Shown here: positions 18,825 to 26,471 of the stretch, piece after piece
Position numbering within the stretch: the first letter of the stretch is position 1
Layout: every line of letters begins with the position of its first letter
Assembly: GCF_003002025.1 (NCBI RefSeq)
Contig: NZ_PVZB01000022.1
Span: 62,001-126,000 of the forward strand
Reading direction: 5' to 3'
Length of the DNA stretch: 64,000 bases
From: Paraburkholderia sp. BL25I1N1
GTDB taxonomy: Bacteria; Pseudomonadota; Gammaproteobacteria; Burkholderiales; Burkholderiaceae
Translations under genes and position numbers: made by a program
The notes under the pieces: model-generated
Told to the model about the DNA's origin: nothing
The model's database searches: none
The model's input: only the letters and a program-made list of their open reading frames with translations

Positions 18825-20255
18825 ATGTCCAAAGAATTTGACGTCGTCGTGATTGGCGCAGGCCCTGGCGGTTACATCGCCGCCATCCGCGCAGCGCAGC
18901 TCGGCAAGACCGTCGCATGTATCGAAAAATGGAAGAACCCGGCCGGCACGCTGAAGCTCGGCGGCACGTGCCTGAACGTGGGTTGCATTCCTTCGAAGGC
19001 GCTGCTCGCGTCGTCGGAAGAATTTGAAAACGCGTCGCATCACCTCTCTGACCACGGCATTTCCGTGGAAAACGTGCAGGTCGATATCTCGAAGATGATG
19101 GCCCGTAAAGAAGGCATCGTCGAAAAGATGACCAAGGGCATCGAATTCCTGTTCCGCAAGAACAAGATCACGTGGCTCAAGGGTCACGGCAAGTTCACCG
19201 GCAAGACGGACGCCGGCGTGCAGATCGAAGTGAGCGGCGAAGGCGAAACCGAAGTGGTCACGGCTAAGAACGTGATCATCGCCACGGGTTCGAAGGCACG
19301 TCATCTGCCGAACATTCCGGTCGACAACAAGATCGTCGCCGACAACGAAGGCGCGCTGAGCTTCGACTCCACACCCAAGAAACTCGCCGTGATCGGCGCG
19401 GGCGTGATCGGTCTGGAACTGGGCTCGGTGTGGCGCCGTCTGGGCGCGGACGTGACCGTGCTCGAAGCGCTGCCGGAATTCCTCGGCGCGGCTGACCAGG
19501 CGCTCGCGAAAGAAGCGGCCAAGCAGTTCAAGAAGCAGGGTCTGGACATCCACGTCGGCGTGAAGGTCGGCGAAGTGACCACGACCGATAACAGCGTGAC
19601 GATCAACTACACGGACAAGGACGGCAACGCGCAAAAGCTCGAAGCCGACCGCCTGATCGTGTCGATCGGCCGCGTGCCGAACACGGACAACCTCGGTCTC
19701 GAAGCGATCGGCCTGAAGGCCAACGAGCGCGGCTTCATCGACGTCGACGACCACTGCGCGACCTCGGTGCCGAACGTTTACGCGATCGGCGACGTGGTGC
19801 GCGGCCCGATGCTCGCGCACAAGGCGGAAGACGAAGGCGTGCTGGTCGCTGAAATCATCGACGGTCAGAAGCCGCATATCGACTACAACTGCGTTCCGTG
19901 GGTGATCTACACCGAACCGGAAATCGCGTGGGTCGGCAAGACGGAACAGCAGCTCAAGGCCGAAGGCCGCGAGATCAAGACGGGCCAGTTCCCGATGATG
20001 GCGAACGGCCGCGCACTCGGCATCAACAAGGCGGAAGGCTTCGTCAAGATGATCGCCGACGCGAAGACCGACGAAATTCTCGGCGTGCACATCATCGCCG
20101 CGGACGCATCGGACCTGATCGCGGAAGCCGTGGTGGCGATGGAATTCAAGGCGGCGTCGGAAGACATCGGCCGTATTTGCCATCCGCACCCGTCGCTGTC
20201 GGAAGTCATGCGCGAAGCGGCGCTCGCCGTGGACCAGCGCGCGCTGAACATGTAA
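18825..20255 (+). CDS. lpdA: dihydrolipoyl dehydrogenase (E3)
   Basis: FAD-dependent disulfide oxidoreductase that reoxidises dihydrolipoamide with NAD+. The 476-residue protein has the FAD motif GAGPGG (residues 11-16), the redox disulfide GGTCLNVGC (Cys49, Cys54), an NAD-binding GAGVIGLELG segment, and the C-terminal catalytic dyad HPHPSLSE (His455, Glu460). The frame is open to 18789, but the Shine-Dalgarno-like AAAAGGAT before the 18825 ATG and family homology fix the start. It completes the 2-oxoglutarate dehydrogenase operon; a terminator follows. Confidence 0.96.
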   Translation: MSKEFDVVVIGAGPGGYIAAIRAAQLGKTVACIEKWKNPAGTLKLGGTCLNVGCIPSKALLASSEEFENASHHLSDHGISVENVQVDISKMMARKEGIVEKMTKGIEFLFRKNKITWLKGHGKFTGKTDAGVQIEVSGEGETEVVTAKNVIIATGSKARHLPNIPVDNKIVADNEGALSFDSTPKKLAVIGAGVIGLELGSVWRRLGADVTVLEALPEFLGAADQALAKEAAKQFKKQGLDIHVGVKVGEVTTTDNSVTINYTDKDGNAQKLEADRLIVSIGRVPNTDNLGLEAIGLKANERGFIDVDDHCATSVPNVYAIGDVVRGPMLAHKAEDEGVLVAEIIDGQKPHIDYNCVPWVIYTEPEIAWVGKTEQQLKAEGREIKTGQFPMMANGRALGINKAEGFVKMIADAKTDEILGVHIIAADASDLIAEAVVAMEFKAASEDIGRICHPHPSLSEVMREAALAVDQRALNM

Positions 20256-20296
20256 TTCCGCGCACGCCTGACTGACAGTACTCCGGCATTACCACG

Positions 20297-20332
20297 AAGG
20301 CGGGCGGGTTCACTCCCTCCCGCCTTTCTATT
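20297..20332 (+). terminator. terminator after lpdA
   Basis: AAGGCGGGCGGG pairs with CCCTCCCGCCTT (one mismatch) around a 6-base loop, followed by TCTATTT. It is 42 bases after the lpdA stop and would separate the odh operon from zapE. Confidence 0.75.
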
Positions 20333-20344
20333 TGCAGCAACACG

Positions 20345-21442
20345 ATGAACGTCACCGAATACTACGAAAAAGAACTGCAGACGCGCGGCTACCAATCGGA
20401 TCCGGCGCAGCGCGCGGCGGTCGACCGTCTGCAGCGGTGCTATGAAGAGTGGGTCGAATACAAGTCGCGCCGCTCGAACGCGTTCAAGAAGCTGATCATC
20501 CACCCGGACCTGCCGCGCGGCGTGTACATGTGGGGCGGCGTAGGGCGCGGCAAGAGCTTTCTGATGGACAGCTTCTACATGATCGTGCCGGTGCAGCGCA
20601 AAACGCGTCTGCATTTCCACGAATTCATGCGCGAAGTGCATCGCGAACTGGAAGATCTGAAAGGCCAGGCCGATCCGCTCGACGAACTCGCGCGCCGCAT
20701 TGCCAAACGCTACCGGCTGATCTGTTTCGACGAATTCCACGTGTCGGATATTGCCGACGCGATGATCCTGTACCGCCTGCTCGACAAGCTGTTCGAAAAC
20801 GGCGTGCAGTTCGTGATGACCTCGAACTACGATCCGGACACGCTGTATCCGGACGGCCTGCATCGCGACCGCATGTTGCCGGCGATCGAACTCATCAAGC
20901 AGAAGCTCGACGTGATTAACGTCGATGCGGGCATCGACTACCGGCAACGCACGCTGGCGCAGGTCGAGGTGTATCACACGCCGCTCGGCGCCGCCGCCGA
21001 CAAAGCCTTGCGCGACGCGTTCGCGCGTCTTGCCGCGGTGCCCGACGAAAGCCCGATCCTGCACATCGAAAAGCGTGAGTTGAAGGCGCTGCGCCGCGCT
21101 GACGGCGTGGTGTGGTTCGACTTCGCGACCTTGTGCGGCGGTCCGCGCTCGCAGAACGACTATCTGGAACTGGCGAGCCGCTTTCACGCGGTGGTCCTCT
21201 CCGGCGTGCCGCAGATGTCCGCGCGCATGGCCTCGGAAGCACGCCGCTTCACGTGGCTGATCGACGTGTTCTACGATCACAAGGTGAAGCTGCTGATGTC
21301 CGCCGCGGTGCCGCCCGATCAACTGTATACGGATGGTCCGATGGCCAACGAGTTCGCGCGCACGGTGTCGCGCATCGTCGAAATGCAATCGAAGGAATAT
21401 CTCGACACGCCACGGCGGATCGTCGACACGTCGCTGACCTGA
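20345..21442 (+). CDS. zapE: AFG1-family ATPase ZapE
   Basis: P-loop ATPase of the AFG1/ZapE family, associated with the Z-ring during division under stress in E. coli; the mitochondrial relative acts in protein quality control. The 365-residue protein has Walker A GGVGRGKS, Walker B RLICFDEFHVSDIADAMIL, and the conserved TSNYDPDTLYPDGLHRDRMLPAI block. Length and motifs are standard for the family. It follows the odh operon after a terminator, the usual Burkholderia position. Its own promoter is not evident, so it may depend on read-through from lpdA. Confidence 0.94.
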   Translation: MNVTEYYEKELQTRGYQSDPAQRAAVDRLQRCYEEWVEYKSRRSNAFKKLIIHPDLPRGVYMWGGVGRGKSFLMDSFYMIVPVQRKTRLHFHEFMREVHRELEDLKGQADPLDELARRIAKRYRLICFDEFHVSDIADAMILYRLLDKLFENGVQFVMTSNYDPDTLYPDGLHRDRMLPAIELIKQKLDVINVDAGIDYRQRTLAQVEVYHTPLGAAADKALRDAFARLAAVPDESPILHIEKRELKALRRADGVVWFDFATLCGGPRSQNDYLELASRFHAVVLSGVPQMSARMASEARRFTWLIDVFYDHKVKLLMSAAVPPDQLYTDGPMANEFARTVSRIVEMQSKEYLDTPRRIVDTSLT

Positions 21443-21573
21443 GGCGCCGCAGGCCGTGGCCGGCGGCGCTTTTGCGATAGATCACGCGCCGTTCACCGAC
21501 AGCGCGGCGTCGTCCGGCGTAATTTCAAGATTCGGATTGGTCTTATATTCCGTGCGCGGACGACTGGATATCT

Positions 21574-21593
21574 TTTGTCAAGGTTTTGACAAA
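21574..21593 (+). promoter_or_regulatory. perfect palindrome abutting the Shine-Dalgarno
   Basis: TTTGTCAA-GGTT-TTGACAAA: two perfect 8-base arms ending directly at the AAAGGAGAAACC ribosome-binding site of the next gene. It could be a DNA operator or, as RNA, a small hairpin beside the Shine-Dalgarno. Its position, not its sequence, suggests control of translation or transcription of the transposase-derived gene. Confidence 0.55.
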
Positions 21594-21602
21594 GGAGAAA
21601 CC

Positions 21603-22052
21603 ATGAATCCTTACCGTGATATCAACGACGAAGAATGGCAACGTGTCGCACCGTTGCTTCCCGAATTGCGTCCGCGCTCCGAACTGCGTGGCCGGCCGCT
21701 CGCCAATACGCGCTCGGTGCTCAATGGCGTCCTGTGGGTCATGTACAGCGGCGCCACCTGGTCCGCCATGCCGCGCAAGTACCCGTCCTACCAGACCTGC
21801 CATCGCCGCTTCAAGGCGTGGTACGAATCTGGTGTGCTCAACCGCGTCATGGAGCAACTGTTCGGCGCGGCGAGCGAAGAGCTTTGCGGCCTGATGGAAG
21901 CGCGTATGCGTACACACGTGAACGAGAAACCGAAGAGCGGCGAAGCTGAAAAGGCGCCGGTTGTCGCACCAGCGGTGTACAGCCCGCCCACCAGCCAGCC
22001 ACTGCCGTCCTCGCCGTTCCCGTTCCATTCGCCCTTCAAACACGCTGCATGA
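21603..22052 (+). CDS. stand-alone IS5-type transposase N-terminal domain protein (DUF4096)
   Basis: The 149-residue product matches the N-terminal domain (DUF4096) of IS5-family transposases in residues 7-90: DEEWQRVAPLLP, LNGVLWVMYSGATWSAMPRKYP and CHRRFKAW. The catalytic DDE domain is absent. Instead a Lys/Glu-rich and then Pro/Ser-rich tail of about 50 residues leads to a normal stop. No terminal inverted repeats or second frame of an insertion sequence were found nearby. The gene has an excellent Shine-Dalgarno (AAAGGAG), a flanking palindrome and its own terminator, so it looks like a domesticated DNA-binding protein, not debris. Function unknown. Confidence 0.8.
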   Translation: MNPYRDINDEEWQRVAPLLPELRPRSELRGRPLANTRSVLNGVLWVMYSGATWSAMPRKYPSYQTCHRRFKAWYESGVLNRVMEQLFGAASEELCGLMEARMRTHVNEKPKSGEAEKAPVVAPAVYSPPTSQPLPSSPFPFHSPFKHAA

Positions 22053-22082
22053 CCCACACAGCGCAGCGTCTTCCAATAAAAG

Positions 22083-22118
22083 AAACGGCCGAACGATTGC
22101 GATCGTCGGCCGTTTTTT
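22083..22118 (+). terminator. terminator after the DUF4096 gene
   Basis: AAACGGCCGAACGAT and ATCGTCGGCCGTTTTTT form a long stem with a one-base bulge and loop TGCG, ending in a run of T, 30 bases after the stop codon. Confidence 0.88.
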
Positions 22119-22163
22119 ATCGTCCCATGCGGGCTCTGTAACGAGCCCCGAGCTACCCGTGCA

Positions 22164-22649
22164 TCATTGCTGACGAATCCACGTCTGCGAGCGGCCCAGC
22201 AGCGACACGCCGATATACCCTCGCACGACCAGTTTGTTCCCACCGTCTTCCAGGTGCATCTTGCACTTGTAGAGCTTGCCATTTTCCGGGTCGAGAATCT
22301 GCCCGTGATCCCAGGCGTCGCCGTCCTTCTTCAGATCGCTAAGGATCGTCATGCCGAGAATCGGCTGATCCTTGCGCGCATCGGTACAGGCCGTGCAGCG
22401 GCGATCCGGCTGGTCGTTTGCGCCGAGACCCTTGATGACCTTGCCGCTGAGCGCGCCGCTGCCGTCCTGCGAGATCTGCACGAGCGCTTTGGGCTGGCCC
22501 GTATGATCGTCGATGGTTTGCCAGGTGCCGACCGGACTGTCGGCCTGCGCCATGGCCGTCACGGCATTGGCGACCAGGACGCCGGCGAGCGCCGCATGTC
22601 GGGCTGTGCGAAGCGCGACTGCGCGCGCGCGGTGGGTGAATTGCATCAT
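22164..22649 (-). CDS. DUF2147 family secreted protein
   Basis: 161 residues with a signal peptide (about 1-35, cleaved after AMAQA) and a DUF2147 domain: SPVGTWQTIDDHTG at its start, LSGKVIKG, a conserved Cys pair CTAC, and the C-terminal LVVRGYIGVSLLGRSQTWIR. DUF2147 proteins are small periplasmic or exported beta-barrel-like proteins of unknown function. AAGGAGGAAGACA lies before the tandem ATG ATG start. It is a single gene downstream of tpsB on the same strand, after a 256-base gap. Confidence 0.88.
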   Translation of the reverse strand: MMQFTHRARAVALRTARHAALAGVLVANAVTAMAQADSPVGTWQTIDDHTGQPKALVQISQDGSGALSGKVIKGLGANDQPDRRCTACTDARKDQPILGMTILSDLKKDGDAWDHGQILDPENGKLYKCKMHLEDGGNKLVVRGYIGVSLLGRSQTWIRQQ

Positions 22650-22905
22650 TGTCTTCCTCCTTGATTAAAGACGGCGCGATCATGGTCGCGCGGCGTTATT
22701 GGCATCTCGGGCGGTCTTCAGACCACGGCCGCCGTGATGCCTTGCATGGCCCCTCAGGTTCAACTTCTGCTGCCCTCGTGCGCCGCCCGCGGCCTGTGGA
22801 TTGCTGCTTGGCCGCCGCCGGTGACACGTCGTCAGCGCAGAATACGTGAAAGTGCGCGCGTCGTTTGATAGTGGATACTCTAATCAGGACGCGGCACTTC
22901 CTCGA

Positions 22906-24615
22906 TCAATTCAGCTGATACGAGAACGTCGCGTTGATGCGCGGACTACGCGACGCGCTTTCCACCGGCGCGTCGCCGATCGCTTTGGCCACCGAGAGAT
23001 CCAGGCTGTAGTACTTCGCGTCCGAGATGCGGAAGCCGAACGCGATCGACGAAAGCTTCGAAGGCGAGGGCGTGCCCGCATGCAGATAGACGCGCGCCAT
23101 ATCGAACGAAACGTAAGGCGTGAGCGTGCGCAGATAGGTGAAGCCCGGCGTAAACGCACGGTTGACTTCCAGTATCGCGCCCCAGCCCGAATCGCCTGAT
23201 GCCTCGCCCGGCTGATAGCCCTGCGCGAAACGCTGCGCGCCGAACGAGATCTGCTCGGAGGTCGGCAGCGATACACCGCTGTATTGGCCGGTCAGCGAGA
23301 CTGCCGTGCCGATCTTCAACGGCCACTCGTTGGTTTGCGAGAAGCTCGCGCCAGTGCGCACGAAGTTGATCGACGCCGGATTGATGACGGGCGAGCCCGG
23401 CACATTCGAGTCGCCCGACTTGGACGCGCCCAGAATGTCGAACGCTTTCGCCACGTTGACGCTCGCGCGGCGCACCTGGCCCGTCTGCACGCTGGTGTAA
23501 TCGGCCTGCAACTGCATGACTCGCACTTGCGAGCGGAAGCCGATCTGGGCGCCGGTGTCGTGGTTGTGGTAGCGATCCTCGTCGTGCGACGCATAGACCG
23601 ACGCCGTGCCGATCACGCTTTGCGTGTTGCTCAACAGGATCGGATACGCCAGCGAACCGCCGATCTTGTCATTGATGACCGTGCGTTCGATGGAAGAGGG
23701 CAGGCCGGGATTGTCGGTCGGATTGCCGCGATAGTGCGAGGCGTCGATCTTCGCGATCAGCCCGTTGCTGCCGATCGGCACCGCGCCATGCGCGGCGAGA
23801 TAGGTGACGTTGTCGCGCCCCTTCGGCAGCAAGGCCGACACGCTCAACTGTTCGCCGAACGAGGTCAACCCGTTTTCAGTGGCGGTCAGAAGACCCTGCA
23901 CGCCGGGGTGATTGAAGTCGATCCCGGTGCTGACGTCGAACGGCTTGCGCTCCACGTTCAGTTCGAGCGTGGTGGCGCCATCGGTGTTCTGCGGCGGCGG
24001 CACGTTGGCCGCAACCTTTACGCCCGGCAGCAGGCCGAGCACGTTGATGTAGCGCTCGAACGTAGCGCGCCGCAACGGCCGGTCGGCGGTGATGTGATCG
24101 GCAATCGCGCGGATCTTGTCTTCCACGGCGCCGGCCTTGCCCGTCACCTTGACCGCGGACACGTAGCCTTCCACCACCGTCACGCGCACCACACCGTCTG
24201 CGAATGTCTGCGCCGGAATGAAGGCGAACGGGAGCGCGAAACCGCGGTCCTGATAGAGCTTCGTGACGCCGTTGGCGACCTGGATCAGATCGCCGATCGT
24301 CGTGTCCTTGCCGACGAGCGGCGTGAAGCGCTGCGCGACATCGTCGAAGGGAATGGACTTCACGCCCTCCACCTGCACGCGCGAAGGCGTGATATGGCGC
24401 GCAAGCAATTCTTCGAGTTGAGGGGCTTGCGGCGCGACCTGCACGGTCACGTTCGGGCCTTTGTCGGGCGCCTTGATCTGCGGCAGCGAGTCCAGCGGAT
24501 TGCCGCCGACCGCCGAGCCGCCAGGGCGGGACTGCGCATGCGCTTGCATTGGCAGAGTGCCCGCCGCAAATGCTGCGAGTACCACGCTCCCTAGGCTGCT
24601 GTACCCGAGTTTCAT
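22906..24615 (-). CDS. TpsB/FhaC/ShlB-type outer-membrane transporter
   Basis: Two-partner-secretion outer-membrane transporter. The frame is open to 24810, but the ATG at 24615 begins a good signal peptide (MKLGYSSLGSVVLAAF to AHA), giving 569 residues. Domain order: Pro-rich linker, POTRA1 (about 75-150, VQVEGVKSIPFDDVAQRF), POTRA2 (about 150-235, VEGYVSAVKVTG), and a 16-strand barrel (about 250-569) ending SPRINATFSYQLN with a C-terminal aromatic pattern. Conserved barrel segments such as FGEQLSVSALLPKG are present. No TpsA exoprotein with a filamentous-haemagglutinin TPS domain is found in the window; the two neighbours upstream are repeat lipoproteins. Confidence 0.88.
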   Translation of the reverse strand: MKLGYSSLGSVVLAAFAAGTLPMQAHAQSRPGGSAVGGNPLDSLPQIKAPDKGPNVTVQVAPQAPQLEELLARHITPSRVQVEGVKSIPFDDVAQRFTPLVGKDTTIGDLIQVANGVTKLYQDRGFALPFAFIPAQTFADGVVRVTVVEGYVSAVKVTGKAGAVEDKIRAIADHITADRPLRRATFERYINVLGLLPGVKVAANVPPPQNTDGATTLELNVERKPFDVSTGIDFNHPGVQGLLTATENGLTSFGEQLSVSALLPKGRDNVTYLAAHGAVPIGSNGLIAKIDASHYRGNPTDNPGLPSSIERTVINDKIGGSLAYPILLSNTQSVIGTASVYASHDEDRYHNHDTGAQIGFRSQVRVMQLQADYTSVQTGQVRRASVNVAKAFDILGASKSGDSNVPGSPVINPASINFVRTGASFSQTNEWPLKIGTAVSLTGQYSGVSLPTSEQISFGAQRFAQGYQPGEASGDSGWGAILEVNRAFTPGFTYLRTLTPYVSFDMARVYLHAGTPSPSKLSSIAFGFRISDAKYYSLDLSVAKAIGDAPVESASRSPRINATFSYQLN

Positions 24616-24901
24616 CGGATGTTCCTCGTATGTCGTTCTTGTGTGTCGCAGACGCACCGCCTGGCCGGGCGGGTCGCGAGCCCTTATGTGCGGCTCGACG
24701 TGTAGTGCGATGCTTACGTGTATTACGTCACGTACCAAGTTGGGCTTGAGTGCTCTGGGCAACCGCGCGAAGCACGTGACGAGTCGGACTGTTAGTGCGC
24801 ATTGCGTCACTCGCTGCGGTTTGCATCATTCAATGAACAGCCGCGCGGCAAGTCTCACCGGGTGGCTGATGCACGCCGCAGCGATTGAATAGTTAGGCTA
24901 A

Positions 24902-26293
24902 CTACTTATGGTTGACCGGCGCCAGACCACCTAGCAGGGTCGTCAAGCCGCTAGTCGCCGTGCCCGAGCCGCTCGTCGAACCTGCGGCCGAGCTGAGCGT
25001 GCTGGTCAACTGGCCGACCAGCGCGGTCACTGGCGCGAGCGCCTGGCCGCTGCCGCCCGAACCCGAGCCGCCGTTCGTGACGCCGGAGAGCGCGCCCGTC
25101 AACGTCGACGACGGATTCGATGCGTTACCCGAGCCAGCGAATGCCGAAGTCAACGAACTCAACGGCGAACCGATCAAGCCCGAGGAAGTCAGCGAACCCA
25201 GCGGCGTGCCGCCGAGCGCCGAGGTCAGTCCGGCCAGCGGTGTGCCGCCGAGCAGCGTCGACAGTGAGCCGAGCGGATCGCTGCCGAGCCCAAGACTCGC
25301 CAGCGAACTTTGCAGCGGGCCGAACGGATTGCTGCTGGCGGGCGGCCCATTGGCGACGCTCACGCTCGTGGCGCCGACGAGGCTCGTGAGCAGTCCGGGA
25401 ATCGGCAGCGCGCCATTCGGGCCGTTCGGATTGACCAGGCCGCCTGCGTTGGTCACGGTGTTGCCGAGCGAGCCGGCCAGCGTGCCGAGATCGGCGCCGA
25501 CCGGATTCTTCGTGGCGCCGCCCACTTGCGAACCCGCGGAACTCAATGCGCCGCCCACTTTCGCGAGCACGCCGCCGAGCGGCGCGCCGAGGCCGGTCTG
25601 CGTGCCGACCGCTTGCGTGACGAGTCCTGCCGTCGTCACGATCGGCGTGATGGCGGTGCTGATCGGCTGAGTGATCTGCTGCACGGGCACCGAACCGAGC
25701 GTGTTGCCGAGCGTCGCGCCACCGGCGTTGAGTGCGCCGGCAGCGGTAGAGAGCGTGCTGGCCAATGGTGTCGTGAGCGGCGCCAGCGGCGCGAGTTTGC
25801 CGCTGCCGAGGCCGCCGACGGCCGTGCTCAACCCTTGCACGACGCCGCTCGTCGAACCGACCACCGAGCCGAGTCCGGCGACCGTGGTGCCGACCGGATT
25901 GGCCGTCGTACCGGTCTGGCCGACGCCGTTGCTGACGGCATCGGCCAGCGAGTTCAGCGTGCCGCTCGTGCTCGACACGGCGTTGCCGAGCCCTTGCGTG
26001 ACTTGCGGGCTGAGGCCCGGAATGGTCTGCGAGGCGATCGCCGTGCCCAGGTCGTTGGTGGTCTGCGCGGCCGCGGTGGCGACGCCGGTCGTGCCCGTCT
26101 TCGTGGTGGTGCCGCTGCCGGTATCGGTCGAACCCGAGCCGCTGCCGGTGCTTGACGTGGTGGGCGGCGCGCTGACGGTGCTGCCACCGCACGCTGCGAG
26201 CAAGCCGGCGACCGCCACGGCGACTAACGGTGCGCGCAACGACGACACCGTCGCGCACGTCGCAGGGAGAGAGAAAAAACGTTGAGTGGACAT
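24902..26293 (-). CDS. low-complexity Gly/Ser/Thr/Ala repeat lipoprotein A
   Basis: 463 residues. The N-terminus is a lipoprotein signal with lipobox LLAAC (Cys about 35). A Ser/Gly/Thr linker (about 36-75) follows, then imperfect repeats of about 15-25 residues built from Gly-Leu, Val-Gly and Pro-Leu words (TTVAGLGSVVGSTSGVVQGL type), predicted as alternating turns and short helices. Similar proteins in Burkholderia are often annotated as collagen-like repeat proteins, but no Gly-X-Y collagen pattern is seen here. It is a relative of lipoprotein B. The Shine-Dalgarno GAGGAG precedes the ATG. Probable cell-surface or periplasmic anchor protein; function unknown. Confidence 0.8.
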   Translation of the reverse strand: MSTQRFFSLPATCATVSSLRAPLVAVAVAGLLAACGGSTVSAPPTTSSTGSGSGSTDTGSGTTTKTGTTGVATAAAQTTNDLGTAIASQTIPGLSPQVTQGLGNAVSSTSGTLNSLADAVSNGVGQTGTTANPVGTTVAGLGSVVGSTSGVVQGLSTAVGGLGSGKLAPLAPLTTPLASTLSTAAGALNAGGATLGNTLGSVPVQQITQPISTAITPIVTTAGLVTQAVGTQTGLGAPLGGVLAKVGGALSSAGSQVGGATKNPVGADLGTLAGSLGNTVTNAGGLVNPNGPNGALPIPGLLTSLVGATSVSVANGPPASSNPFGPLQSSLASLGLGSDPLGSLSTLLGGTPLAGLTSALGGTPLGSLTSSGLIGSPLSSLTSAFAGSGNASNPSSTLTGALSGVTNGGSGSGGSGQALAPVTALVGQLTSTLSSAAGSTSGSGTATSGLTTLLGGLAPVNHK

Positions 26294-26471
26294 GTGTGCT
26301 CCTCTGTGTCTTCTGGATGTCGTGTGCGTTGGTGTCAGTGCGCCGTTGCAACAGATGTCTGAACGGCGCGGCCCAGTTCAGCCAGTTTTCGGGAAGCGCC
26401 GGGACGCAGTTGGCGGGCCGCGCTCCGGCCGGGTCTCGCTCAACGTTTTGCGCTGTTCCCGAAAGGGCTGC

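Noticed and set aside
21603..22118. Intact insertion sequence
   Set aside because: No terminal inverted repeats, no DDE catalytic part and no target-site duplication seen; only the N-terminal domain is present.
24902..26293. NPNG motif in lipoprotein A as a TPS-domain signature
   Set aside because: The motif sits mid-protein in a low-complexity repeat, not in an N-terminal TPS beta-helix, so it is probably chance.
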